Positions 14,830 through 23,074 of a DNA stretch of 24,507 bases are shown one piece after another. Below the pieces are notes generated by a model, which had not been told where the DNA came from, did no database searches, and saw only the letters and a list, made by a program, of their open reading frames with translations. Made by a program: the position numbers and the translations under genes. Every line of letters begins with the position of its first letter. Within the stretch, counting starts at the first letter, position 1. Location of the stretch: NCBI GenBank assembly GCA_038043285.1, contig JBBTCJ010000076.1, positions 1 to 24,507 of the forward strand, read 5' to 3'. The stretch comes from JBBTCJ01 sp038043285 (GTDB lineage: Bacteria; Planctomycetota; Phycisphaerae; UBA1845).

Positions 14830-17800
14830 ATGACCATGAGACAAAACCGAACGAGACGATCGCTGGCGTTGGCTTGTGAATTCAACTTGGGCTCAGCCTT
14901 ACTGATCGCGGCGCTGACGGTCGCACTCGTCGGCGTCGACGCACGTGGCGAGGAGGCCAAGGGCAAGGGAAAAACACAGGTCAAGTACCAGTCGCCCGAA
15001 CAGCTCCGGCCGGTACAGGAGGTCGGCGAAGGCCAGCCGGCGATTCGGCCCGCGGACCTCAAGGGGCCCAAGCCGATCGTCAAGGTCAACTCCGACACGC
15101 ACGATTTTGGATCCGTGTGGGTCGGACCGGACCTCAATCACACCTACAAGCTCACCAACGACGGCGACGCCCCGCTGCTCATTGACAAGGTCAAGCCGTC
15201 ATGCGGCTGCACGGTGGCGGGTCCGTATCCCAAGCAAATCGCCCCGGGCGAGTCGGGCGATTTCCCGTTTGCCATGAAGAGCGACAAGCTCCGCGGCACG
15301 TTCCAGAAGAACATCACCATCGAATCCAATGACCCGATCAATCCACGGCTGCGGCTGACGCTTCGCGGCGAGGTCAAGCGTTTCGTGGACATCACGCCGG
15401 CCAGCGCCAGCTTCGGACGAATCACCGAGCAGGAGCCGCAGACCCGCGAACTGACGATCATCAACAACACCGAGACGCCGGTCCAGTTGACGCTCCAGAA
15501 GGAGCCGAACGATCCCTTCGCCTATGAACTTGTCGAGAAGGAGGCGGGCAAGCGTTACAGCCTGAACGTGACGGCCAAGCCGCCATTCACCGAAGGCTCG
15601 CTCCACGGAAACCTGCGGATCGGGACCAACGTCGAGCAGCAGAAGGAGTTGATGGTGGCATCCGTCGCCACCGTTCCGCCGCGTCTGGAAGTTCAGCCAA
15701 CGGCGGTCATCGTGGCCAAGGCGCGTCCCGACGCTCCGCCGACAAGTCCGGAGGGGCTTTCGCGCGTCCTGCGGTTCACGAACTACGGCAAGGAGAAGGT
15801 GAAGCTGGTCGAGGCCAAGTGCGACGATCCGTCGGTCGCGGTCAGCGTTCGCGAGCGCACCGAGGGGCAGGCCTACACCATCGAGGTGCAGATGCCGGCC
15901 GGCTATCAACCTCCGGGCGAGGGGCGGATGATCACCCTCAAGACCGATGACGCCAAGACGCCGGAGATCAAGATCCCGATTCGCGGCACCGACACGGGGC
16001 CGACGGTGACAGCGGAGAACGTTGCGCCCAAGCCCGCGCCGCTCATCGGCACTGCAGCCCCGAGTTTCAACCTCACGACGCTCGAAGGCAAGCCCCTCAA
16101 CAACGACGCCCTCAAGGGCACGGTGGCGGTCCTCGACTTCTTCGCGCCGAATTGCGGGTTCTGCAAGAAGCAGATTCCACGCATTGAGCCAATCCGTGCT
16201 CAATACGCCGACAAGGGCGTGCGCTTCGTCAACGTCAGCCAAAAAATGGGCAAGGAATTCTCGCAGGAAGAAATCGTCGACATCCTGAAGGGACTGGGTT
16301 CCCGCAGCGAAGTGGCGCTGAACCACGACAACACTGTCGGCCAGATGTTCGGGGCGACCGGTTTCCCGACCATGGTGGTGATCGGCAAAGACGGGAAGGT
16401 CGCGGCCATCAACACCGGCAACATCGCGGACCTTGAAACCCGAATGACGGGACAACTGGATGCCCTGCTGGCGGGCAAGCCGGTTCCGACGGACACCATG
16501 GCCGCCGCGCCGGCAACGCCGCCGGCCGTCGACAAGGCCAAGCCGGCGGACCAGCCCGCGCTGCCGTCGCCCAAGGCCCCGGCCGCGGCAACGGATGGAG
16601 CGCCGAAGCCGGCGCCCAAGTTCGCGCTGAAGACGGTGGGCACAGAGAAAGACGTCTCCAACGCGACGCTGGCTGATTCGGCCGCGACGGTCCTCGACTT
16701 CTTTGCCGTCAATTGCGGATACTGCGGAAAGCAGATCCCTCGATTGGAAACCATCCGCAAGGAATACGAATCCAAGGGCGTTCGTTTCGTGGCAGTTCAG
16801 GAGACGATGCGGCAGGAGATGGACGAACAGCAGGCGGCCGCCAAGCTTAAAGAGTTCGGTTGGGGGGGTGAATGGGCACGCGATCCCAAGAACGAGTTCG
16901 GCCCGCCCTTCGGCGCCAGCGGTTTCCCGACCATGGTCGTACTGGGTAAGAGCGGAAAAATCGAGGCCACCAATGTCGGAAACATTGCCGATCTCGAGAC
17001 CCGGTTGAAGGGACAGCTTGACGCCCTGATCGCGGGCAAGCCGATTCCGGCCGAGTTCGCCGCAGCGCCAAAACCGCAGCAGCGCGCCACGCCGGACCAG
17101 ATGGCTGGAAAACCCGCCCCGGCAATGACGCTCACGACCACCGAGGGCAAGAGCGTGGCCAACGGCGATTTCGGGAACTACACCGCCACCGTCCTGAACT
17201 TCTTTGCGCCCAATTGCGGATTCTGCAAGAAGCAGATTCCACGATTGGAGACGGTTCGCAAGGAGTTCGACGGCAAGCCGGTTCGGTTCGTGAACGTGTC
17301 GATGACCATGGGCAAGGAGTTCGCCCAGGACGAGACGATGAACATCCTTAAGGAGATTGGTTGGGCGGGCGAGGTGGCTCGCGATCCGAAGAATGAGGTC
17401 GGTCCGAAGTTCAACGTCTCCGGCTTTCCGACAATGATGATCGTTGGCAAGGATGGCAAGGTCCAGGCGGCCAACGTCGGCAACATTGATGACCTTGAAT
17501 CGAAGGTGAAGGGTCAGCTCGAATCGCTCATCGCCGGCAAGGATCTGGCGACGGCTCCCGCGGCAGCACCGGGAGGCGGCCCCCAGGCGGCTCCGGCGGT
17601 CGATCCCCAGGCGGCAGCCCAACCGGCGGCGCCTCCGCCGGCGAAGAAGCGTCCGGCCGAGGATTTCGTCGGTCAGGCGGCTCCGGCGTTTACCTTGTCC
17701 ACCACGGCCGGCAAGCCGTTGTCCAGCGAGGAGTTCGCCAAACGTCCGGCGACGGTGCTCAACTTCGTCGCGCCGACCTGCGGATACTGCAAGAAGCAGG

Positions 17801-18114
17801 TTCCCAACGTCGACAAGGTTCGCGCCGAGTACGAGGCCAAGGGTGTCCGCTTCGTCAACGTCGTGGAGGCGATGGGGGGCAAGGAATCGACGGTCGAGGA
17901 GATCACCAACGTCTTCAAGCAGGCGGGTTCGAACCTCGAGCTGGCGAAGGACGACGGGAACAAGATTGGCCAACTGTACAAGGCCGTGAGCTATCCGACG
18001 ATGTTCGTCGTGGGCAAGGACGGCAAGGTCGCCCACGTCAACATCGGGGCCAAGCAGGACATTGAACAAATGCTCAAGGGGCAGCTTGACGGGCTGCTCA
18101 CCAAGACCAACTGA
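14830..18114 (+). CDS. exported DUF1573 protein with four tandem thioredoxin domains
   Basis: A 1094-aa protein, predicted to act outside the cytoplasm. Order: basic N terminus and signal peptide (hydrophobic ALLIAALTVALVGV, then VDARGEEA); a DUF1573 domain about 85-185 with SVWVGPDLNHTYKLTN and KVKPSCGCTVAG; two further Ig-like segments about 190-390; then four TlpA/ResA-type thioredoxin domains separated by Ala/Pro-rich linkers. Active sites are CGFC (C442, C445), CGYC (C629, C632), CGFC (C796, C799) and CGYC (C984, C987). Cis-Pro motifs are GFPTMVV, GFPTMVV, GFPTMMI and SYPTMFV. All four keep the redox cysteines, so a multi-site thiol oxidoreductase is likely, for reduction or exchange of disulfides; substrate unknown. 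AGGA precedes the ATG. The domains are similar enough to have arisen by internal duplication. Confidence 0.92.
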   Translation: MTMRQNRTRRSLALACEFNLGSALLIAALTVALVGVDARGEEAKGKGKTQVKYQSPEQLRPVQEVGEGQPAIRPADLKGPKPIVKVNSDTHDFGSVWVGPDLNHTYKLTNDGDAPLLIDKVKPSCGCTVAGPYPKQIAPGESGDFPFAMKSDKLRGTFQKNITIESNDPINPRLRLTLRGEVKRFVDITPASASFGRITEQEPQTRELTIINNTETPVQLTLQKEPNDPFAYELVEKEAGKRYSLNVTAKPPFTEGSLHGNLRIGTNVEQQKELMVASVATVPPRLEVQPTAVIVAKARPDAPPTSPEGLSRVLRFTNYGKEKVKLVEAKCDDPSVAVSVRERTEGQAYTIEVQMPAGYQPPGEGRMITLKTDDAKTPEIKIPIRGTDTGPTVTAENVAPKPAPLIGTAAPSFNLTTLEGKPLNNDALKGTVAVLDFFAPNCGFCKKQIPRIEPIRAQYADKGVRFVNVSQKMGKEFSQEEIVDILKGLGSRSEVALNHDNTVGQMFGATGFPTMVVIGKDGKVAAINTGNIADLETRMTGQLDALLAGKPVPTDTMAAAPATPPAVDKAKPADQPALPSPKAPAAATDGAPKPAPKFALKTVGTEKDVSNATLADSAATVLDFFAVNCGYCGKQIPRLETIRKEYESKGVRFVAVQETMRQEMDEQQAAAKLKEFGWGGEWARDPKNEFGPPFGASGFPTMVVLGKSGKIEATNVGNIADLETRLKGQLDALIAGKPIPAEFAAAPKPQQRATPDQMAGKPAPAMTLTTTEGKSVANGDFGNYTATVLNFFAPNCGFCKKQIPRLETVRKEFDGKPVRFVNVSMTMGKEFAQDETMNILKEIGWAGEVARDPKNEVGPKFNVSGFPTMMIVGKDGKVQAANVGNIDDLESKVKGQLESLIAGKDLATAPAAAPGGGPQAAPAVDPQAAAQPAAPPPAKKRPAEDFVGQAAPAFTLSTTAGKPLSSEEFAKRPATVLNFVAPTCGYCKKQVPNVDKVRAEYEAKGVRFVNVVEAMGGKESTVEEITNVFKQAGSNLELAKDDGNKIGQLYKAVSYPTMFVVGKDGKVAHVNIGAKQDIEQMLKGQLDGLLTKTN

Positions 18115-18229
18115 CGCGCCGCGGCGGTCGGCCAACCGACACCGACGACGGGAGTCGGCGCATGGTGGAATCCGACTGACGACAGTGCGACGGCCTGGGC
18201 GTTGCCCACTGCTTTCATAAATCACTACT

Positions 18230-18288
18230 CGACGCCTCGGATTCACGCGGGGTCGCCTCCAGGCGATTCCGGTGAATCCGAGGCGTCG
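18230..18288. repeat. long inverted repeat with inner hairpin
   Basis: A perfect 17-bp inverted repeat, CGACGCCTCGGATTCAC at 18230-18246 and its complement at 18272-18288, encloses 25 bases that contain a second hairpin (TCGCCT 18253-18258, AGGCGA 18261-18266). No T tract follows on either strand. It lies 116 bp past the DUF1573-thioredoxin stop and could be a factor-dependent terminator, an mRNA-stabilising structure or a REP/MITE-like element. The rest of 18115-18486 holds the kbl promoter and no other gene. Confidence 0.75.
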
Positions 18289-18415
18289 GCCCTTCATGGG
18301 CCCTCGGAACGCGCGCCTTGCCGAGGGGCGGGGCGGAGCGCACTGCGGTTCCTTCGCCCGACGACAACGCCGCCTTGATCGTCAAGGACCACGGCGGCCC
18401 CGGACGGTTGACGGT

Positions 18416-18444
18416 TTGCCGTACTTTGGACTCGACCGGATAAT
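18416..18444 (+). promoter_or_regulatory. candidate sigma-70-type promoter of kbl
   Basis: TTGCCG (18416-18421), exactly 17 bases, GATAAT (18439-18444). The predicted start of transcription is about 35 bases before the kbl ATG. Confidence 0.55.
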
Positions 18445-18486
18445 CGCCTTCGTTTGAATCCATGATCCATTCCAGGAGTACGCCGT

Positions 18487-19728
18487 ATGTACGGACGAAT
18501 CCGAGACGATCTTCGGCGCGAACTTCAATCCATCCGCGAAGCGGGGCTGTACAAGGAAGAGCGGTGGATTCTCACGCCCCAGGCCGCCGACATTCGCGTG
18601 GCGTTCCCGGAGGGAGACCCACCGCGCGAAGTCGCTAATTTCTGCGCGAACAACTACCTCGGTCTCTCGTCGCATCCGAAAGTGCTGCAGGCCGCGCGGG
18701 AAGCGCTGGACGTCCGCGGATACGGCATGAGCAGCGTCCGCTTCATCTGCGGCACGCAGGACATCCACAAACAGCTCGAACGCCGGATCAGCGAGTTCCT
18801 GGGGACCGAGGACACGATCCTCTACGCCGCCTGTTTCGACGCCAACGGCGGACTGTTCGAGCCGCTGCTCGGCGAGCAGGACGCGATCATCACCGATCAA
18901 CTCAACCACGCCTCGATCATCGACGGCATTCGCCTGTGCAAGGCCAAGCGGTCCATCTACGCCAACAACGACATGGCCGACCTGGAGGCCAAGCTCAAGG
19001 AGGCGCGCCTGGCGCGATACCGCATGATCGCCACCGACGGTGCCTTCAGCATGGACGGAACGATGGCCCAGGTGGACAGGATTTGCGAGCTTGCGGACAA
19101 GTACGACGCCCTGGTCATGGTGGACGACTGCCACTGCACGGGCTTCATGGGCAGAACGGGCCGCGGATCGGCGGAGCACTGCGGGGTGATGGGCCGCGTG
19201 GACGTCATCACCTCCACCCTGGGAAAAGCCCTCGGCGGCGCGTCGGGTGGTTTCACTTCGGGCCGAAAGGAGATCATCGAGCTTCTACGCCAGAGATCAC
19301 GACCCTATCTCTTCAGTAACACGGTGGCCCCGGTCATCGTGAAGGCCTCACTGGCGGTGCTCGACCTGCTCAGCAGTTCGACGGCGTTGCGGGACAAGTT
19401 GGAAGCCAATACGAGACGATTCCGCACGGGCATGACCCAAGCGGGTTTCGACATCAAGCCGGGAGTGCATCCCATCGTTCCGATCATGCTCTACAACGCC
19501 AAACTCAGCCAGGACGTTGCCCGCGACCTTTATCAGGAGGGAATCTACGTGATCGGGTTTTATTACCCGGTGGTTGGGAAGGGATTGGCCCGCATTCGGG
19601 TGCAGTTGTCGGCCGGGCACGAGTTCCATCACGTCGACCGGGCGATCGAGGCGTTCGCCAAGGTCGGACGAAGCTATGACATCCTGGGGAAGACCAGGGA
19701 ACAGATCATTGCAAAATATGGTGAATAG
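18487..19728 (+). CDS. kbl: glycine C-acetyltransferase (2-amino-3-ketobutyrate CoA ligase)
   Basis: PLP enzyme that cleaves 2-amino-3-oxobutyrate with CoA to glycine and acetyl-CoA, the second step of threonine degradation through threonine dehydrogenase. At 413 aa it is slightly longer than the usual 395-400. Family motifs: FCANNYLGLSSHP, GYGMSSVRFICGTQDIHKQLE, LNHASIIDGIRLCKAKR, MVDDCHCTGFMGRTGRG, and STLGKALGGASGGF with the PLP lysine at K247, then PYLFSNTVAP and VRVQLSAGHEF-like C terminus (IRVQLSAGHE). Related alpha-oxoamine synthases (BioF, HemA) lack the SVRFICGTQ form, so kbl is the best call. AGGAG lies eight bases before the ATG. No tdh gene is in the window. Confidence 0.93.
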   Translation: MYGRIRDDLRRELQSIREAGLYKEERWILTPQAADIRVAFPEGDPPREVANFCANNYLGLSSHPKVLQAAREALDVRGYGMSSVRFICGTQDIHKQLERRISEFLGTEDTILYAACFDANGGLFEPLLGEQDAIITDQLNHASIIDGIRLCKAKRSIYANNDMADLEAKLKEARLARYRMIATDGAFSMDGTMAQVDRICELADKYDALVMVDDCHCTGFMGRTGRGSAEHCGVMGRVDVITSTLGKALGGASGGFTSGRKEIIELLRQRSRPYLFSNTVAPVIVKASLAVLDLLSSSTALRDKLEANTRRFRTGMTQAGFDIKPGVHPIVPIMLYNAKLSQDVARDLYQEGIYVIGFYYPVVGKGLARIRVQLSAGHEFHHVDRAIEAFAKVGRSYDILGKTREQIIAKYGE

Positions 19729-19889
19729 CGGTCCGTCGAAGTCGGAATAGTGAAAACAAGCGGTCCGCGCTGGAGCGCTCCATTCTGTCGCGGTTCTGAT
19801 CGGCGTTTCAACTCTCTCGAGGTCGCGGGACGGAATGCCCCGTTGGGTCACCGGAAAAACCGACCTTGTTGCGGTAACACGGAGCGTCT

Positions 19890-20492
19890 TCAGGCAGCAA
19901 TCCCGGCGATGAGGCCGATTGAACAAACGGTCGCGCCGGCGTAGCGGACCCAGTCGGCGTGCCGGAGTCTCGTCAGCAAGAGCGTCAGTCCGATCCCCGT
20001 TGCGTGAAGCGCAGCCGTCGTGAGGGAGAAACCAAGTCCATAACCCAGACCGGACATTCCGCCAACCAACTCCGAGCCGTGCGCGTGTCCATGGAAGAGT
20101 GCGAAGACGCCGACGCCCACAGCGGCGGCGGCGATCGGCACACGCCAGGCCAACGCGGTGACCAATCCAAGAACCATCAACGAGGTCAGGATGCCGCTTT
20201 CGACGAACGGCAAGGGCGCCTCGCCCATGCCCAGCGATGCACCTGCGGACATCATCACGACAAACGAGGTCGGCACGATCCATAGCGCCCGCCTGCCGAT
20301 CTGGGCGGCCCACAATCCCACGGTCACCATGGCCAGCACGTGGTCCCAGCCCAGCAGCGGGTGCAACAGACCGGCAAACAGTCCGCCGTGCGGCGCCGCG
20401 GCCGAAGCGACGCCCGGATGCGCCCACGCGACCGCGGGCACACCGAGACTCATCCCCGCAAGAACCAACAGCGTCCGACGAGACAGGGTCAT
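19890..20492 (-). CDS. hupE: HupE/UreJ-family metal permease
   Basis: A 200-aa membrane protein of the HupE/UreJ family, known for nickel (and in some members cobalt) uptake. The start at 20492 has GGAGG seven bases upstream. It begins with a signal-like segment ending AWAHPG, as is typical. The family signature LLHPLLGWDHVLAMVTVGLW contains the metal-associated His and Asp, and a second motif, LFHGHAHGSE, is present. About six membrane segments follow. Its usual partners, urease or NiFe hydrogenase genes, are not in the window, so the metal and client enzyme are unknown. It converges with kbl across 161 bp that hold only a short palindrome. Confidence 0.9.
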   Translation of the reverse strand: MTLSRRTLLVLAGMSLGVPAVAWAHPGVASAAAPHGGLFAGLLHPLLGWDHVLAMVTVGLWAAQIGRRALWIVPTSFVVMMSAGASLGMGEAPLPFVESGILTSLMVLGLVTALAWRVPIAAAAVGVGVFALFHGHAHGSELVGGMSGLGYGLGFSLTTAALHATGIGLTLLLTRLRHADWVRYAGATVCSIGLIAGIAA

Positions 20493-20553
20493 GTTCGATC
20501 CTCCCAGTAGTCCTGTTGCTCCACCACGCGGGGCACGCATCCGACGGTCGGGC

Positions 20554-20582
20554 ATTATCGGGCGTCTCGCAGGGGCACGCAA
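20554..20582 (-). promoter_or_regulatory. candidate promoter of hupE
   Basis: Minus strand TTGCGT (20582-20577), 17 bases, GATAAT (20559-20554). The predicted leader is about 55 nt. No NikR-type or cobalamin-riboswitch pattern was recognised next to it. Confidence 0.45.
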
Positions 20583-20887
20583 GGTCGCTTCGACGACTTC
20601 AAGAAGGTGGTGCGATTCCGGTTCGCACTTCGTTGGCCGCTTGTCCGAGAGCCGCGGGACGGAGGGAAGCGTGAAGGAAAATGGGGTGTGACCGTTCTTT
20701 TGGGCAGCCCTCAAGAACCTTGATGTTGCCTCACTGAAGTCGAACGCATCGCAGTCGATCAGAGTACGCGGCGTGCCTGAAAACGCGTACCAGCTGAGGG
20801 ACTAACCCATGTGCGCATTGATTCTCGTGAAGTCCTATTCACCGGCTTGGTCCCTGCCAAAATCCCTTGCCAGACCCTTGGCGGCTA
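20583..20887. other. intergenic region between hupE and the RHS gene
   Basis: No convincing gene. A 49-codon ORF from 20809 (plus strand) overlaps the RHS start in another frame and looks accidental. RHS homology begins abruptly near 20926, so a recombination or deletion breakpoint probably lies at the right edge of this stretch. Confidence 0.4.
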
Positions 20888-22294
20888 ATGCCCCGCATCA
20901 GCCGGAGCGATCCCCGGACGGCTGGCGGGTACGACCACGCCGGGAACTTCATCGATGACGGGACCTTACGCTACGTCTACGACGCCTGGAACCGGCTCAT
21001 CAAGGTCCAGTCCGCCAAGGATTCCGGGTCCGTGACCTTCCAAACGGCGGAATTCGACGCCCTGGGCCGAAGAATCAGCAAAACGGTGACGAATTCGGGT
21101 GACTTCGACGGGACTTTCAAGTATAATTACGACGGACAGCGGATCGTCCAGGTCAACAACGGCTCCAACGCCATGGTCCAGCAGTTCATCCACGGCACGC
21201 AGTACATCGACGAGCTCGTCCTGGCCCGGGTCAAGGACAAGGGCGACCTGTACGTTCATCAAGACGCCAACTGGAACGTCGTCGGCCTGACCGACCTCGG
21301 CCGGCATCTCGTCGAGCGCTATGTGCTCACTCCCTACGGCGAGTTGATGGTCAATCAAGAGACGGGGTACGGCGACCGCGATGGCGATGCCGACGTGGAT
21401 TCCGTGGACAAGGGCACCGTGGGCACGACGTGCACGGGCACGGTGAGCGGAAACTGCCGCATCCTCGACTTGGACTTCGACGGCGACTACGACGCCACCG
21501 ATGCCACCAAGTTCGATGCCCTGCCGCAAGGGACCATGCACAACCCCGGCCTCGCCGCCTCCGGGGTCCAGCAACCCTTCGCCCACCAAGGACTGCTCTT
21601 CGAGCCGGAAATCGGAAGCTACCAGAACCGCGCGAGGCAGTATGATCCGCCGAAAAAAAGATTCGCACAAGCAGATCCGCTAATCGTCCAAACCCAAGCA
21701 AAATCGACCCAGGACGGATCCGATTTCTATGCGTACCTAGCGGCCAATCCCCAGTCACGCCTTGACCCGGTCGGACTGTATTCGGAAAAGGTGTGCGATA
21801 ACTCCGTTTGGGGCAATACCCAGGCGGATTGCTGCGAAGGGTATTCCGCATGGGGAAGCCCTCCGCTGCAACGGCTGGCAGCGACGGAATGTTGCGGTGC
21901 CGCTTTGGATGCAAACGGTACCTGTGCGGTCGTTGGGTGTCTGAATCCAAGTGTTCTCAGCCTACTCAACCACGACCCTGGTCAGGTAGAGTGCTTGCGG
22001 GTGCACGAGCGCGAGCATTGCGACAATCTAACTTGCGAAGGTGACTCCTGCCCCTGTACGGCGCGAAGCAGCAATGGACAACTCAATACGGACGAAGAGT
22101 GCGCTGGCTATTGCGAGGAGTTCAAGTGTCTCAGCAAACTACCGAGCGGCGTTTCTATGTCTAAGCGCTGCAACTTCGTGTACTGTATGGCAAAGGAAAC
22201 ATGTAGCGGCGTTCCCAACGATACTGCTCAAATCAATTGCCATACCTATAACCAAACTGGATGCGGCGCTCCTCCTTCCGCTTGTCGCAGATAG
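20888..22294 (+). CDS. 5'-truncated RHS protein with dockerin loops and a HExxH cysteine-rich tip
   Basis: RHS/YD-repeat proteins are large shells that carry a variable C-terminal effector. Only the C-terminal end is present here (468 aa from the ATG at 20888): YD repeats (YDHAGNFIDDGTLRYVYDAW, YNYDGQRIVQVNN), two dockerin-type calcium loops (DRDGDADVDSVD, 21374-21409; DLDFDGDYDATD, 21467-21502), then the RHS core (HQGLLFEPEIGSYQNRARQY, DPPKKRFAQADPL, ANPQSRLDPVGL). The 170-residue tip after DPVGL has about 21 cysteines and the motif HEREH (H373-H377), matching HExxH zinc peptidases. There is no signal peptide and the N-terminal thousand or so residues are missing, so it is either an orphan tip module or a decaying gene. 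No good Shine-Dalgarno is visible. Confidence 0.85.
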   Translation: MPRISRSDPRTAGGYDHAGNFIDDGTLRYVYDAWNRLIKVQSAKDSGSVTFQTAEFDALGRRISKTVTNSGDFDGTFKYNYDGQRIVQVNNGSNAMVQQFIHGTQYIDELVLARVKDKGDLYVHQDANWNVVGLTDLGRHLVERYVLTPYGELMVNQETGYGDRDGDADVDSVDKGTVGTTCTGTVSGNCRILDLDFDGDYDATDATKFDALPQGTMHNPGLAASGVQQPFAHQGLLFEPEIGSYQNRARQYDPPKKRFAQADPLIVQTQAKSTQDGSDFYAYLAANPQSRLDPVGLYSEKVCDNSVWGNTQADCCEGYSAWGSPPLQRLAATECCGAALDANGTCAVVGCLNPSVLSLLNHDPGQVECLRVHEREHCDNLTCEGDSCPCTARSSNGQLNTDEECAGYCEEFKCLSKLPSGVSMSKRCNFVYCMAKETCSGVPNDTAQINCHTYNQTGCGAPPSACRR

Positions 22295-22394
22295 CGATTG
22301 TGAGTCGTTAGTTTCCTGGAGACAAACACTATCGTATCGTGTGATGGGCCGCGCAGCACCTTGCTTCAGGAAACGAATGGGAGTCGAGTTAGGT

Positions 22395-23048
22395 ATGCGG
22401 TTGCTACTTCGCTTATCATGGGTCGTGTGCACCTCCGTAGTGCTTATGTACACTGTCCTAGTTCTACTGGCAGCCGCGCCTTTAAGGCTAGTTCGCGCTC
22501 CACTTGAAGACAAATCGTGGTCCTACAGGTCCGAGCACTTCCAGGTTTCCTGGAATTGTGCTGATCGCTATTTTTTTTCGGAGATCGCAGTTGCCGACAT
22601 AGGCGCGGTGTTGCTTATTGTCGGCGAAAATATAGGTGTGAGTTTGGAATTGCCGCTGGCCCAGAGCGGCAGGAGTCATGGTTCCAAAGTAGAGTGCCTT
22701 GAATTCTATGCATCCTACTCGATAGGTCAACGTGCTGGGGAGCTGGGAGGTTGTAGCGTGGGTGAAAGCGAGACTCTGGTGTCCGATCATCCGGCTAGAG
22801 AGGGTACCGAATATCAGACAAATGGGCGTCGTACAATCGGGCGATCGCTTCGCTTATATATGGGTGCGCCGATCTGGGGAATGTTCGTCGTCGTCGTCGC
22901 ATGGCCGGCTATGTCCATCGCCAGAACAGTGGTGCGCCGACAACGACGCGCACGCGGAAAGTGCGTCCAGTGCGCGTACGATCTCAGAGGTTGCTGCAGT
23001 GGCGTCTGCCCCGAGTGCGGAGCCCCAACGGAATCGTCGTGCGCGTAG
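22395..23048 (+). CDS. two-pass membrane protein with C-terminal zinc ribbon; possible immunity partner
   Basis: A 217-aa protein. Membrane segments at about residues 7-30 (WVVCTSVVLMYTVLVLLAAA) and 158-180 (WGMFVVVVAWPAMSIA) flank an extracytoplasmic domain of about 125 residues. The cytoplasmic end is a zinc ribbon, C190-x2-C193...C205-x2-C208, with the YDLRG phrase between, a pattern common in Planctomycetota. The ATG at 22395 is chosen because the membrane segment follows directly; GGAG lies 11 bases upstream, and an in-frame ATG at 22377 is possible. The longer frame back to 22041 is a shadow of the RHS tip. Bases 22300-22880 are visibly AT-richer than the flanks. Position just after an RHS tip suggests an immunity protein, but the zinc ribbon is not typical for that, so this stays inference. 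Confidence 0.7.
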   Translation: MRLLLRLSWVVCTSVVLMYTVLVLLAAAPLRLVRAPLEDKSWSYRSEHFQVSWNCADRYFFSEIAVADIGAVLLIVGENIGVSLELPLAQSGRSHGSKVECLEFYASYSIGQRAGELGGCSVGESETLVSDHPAREGTEYQTNGRRTIGRSLRLYMGAPIWGMFVVVVAWPAMSIARTVVRRQRRARGKCVQCAYDLRGCCSGVCPECGAPTESSCA

Positions 23049-23074
23049 GCAGGTTGGGAGAGCGCCTGGTACGG

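Noticed and set aside
13905..15137. 410-aa minus-strand frame over pgpA and the next gene
   Set aside because: It overlaps real genes in other frames, and only the pgpA frame has family motifs.
15199..18297. A 1032-aa open frame on the minus strand opposite the DUF1573-thioredoxin gene
   Set aside because: It is an antisense shadow caused by high GC at third positions; its product is Arg/Leu/Val rich without domains, while the plus strand encodes recognisable families throughout.
19771..19782. Palindrome TGGAGCGCTCCA between kbl and hupE
   Set aside because: It has no loop or T tract and is only 12 bp, so I cannot support it as a terminator or operator.
20493..20720. Cobalamin riboswitch upstream of hupE, suggested by GGTGCGATTCCGG on the plus strand
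   Set aside because: It lies on the wrong strand for hupE and other conserved boxes are missing; the bases form only a small hairpin GTGCGA/TCGCAC.
20809..20958. 49-codon ORF just before the RHS gene as a leader peptide
   Set aside because: It is in a different frame, overlaps the RHS frame and shows no domain or conserved feature; GAGGG upstream is weak support.
22041..22394. N-terminal extension of the membrane zinc-ribbon protein
   Set aside because: It lies mostly within the RHS tip gene in another frame and would place the membrane segment about 120 residues into the protein.
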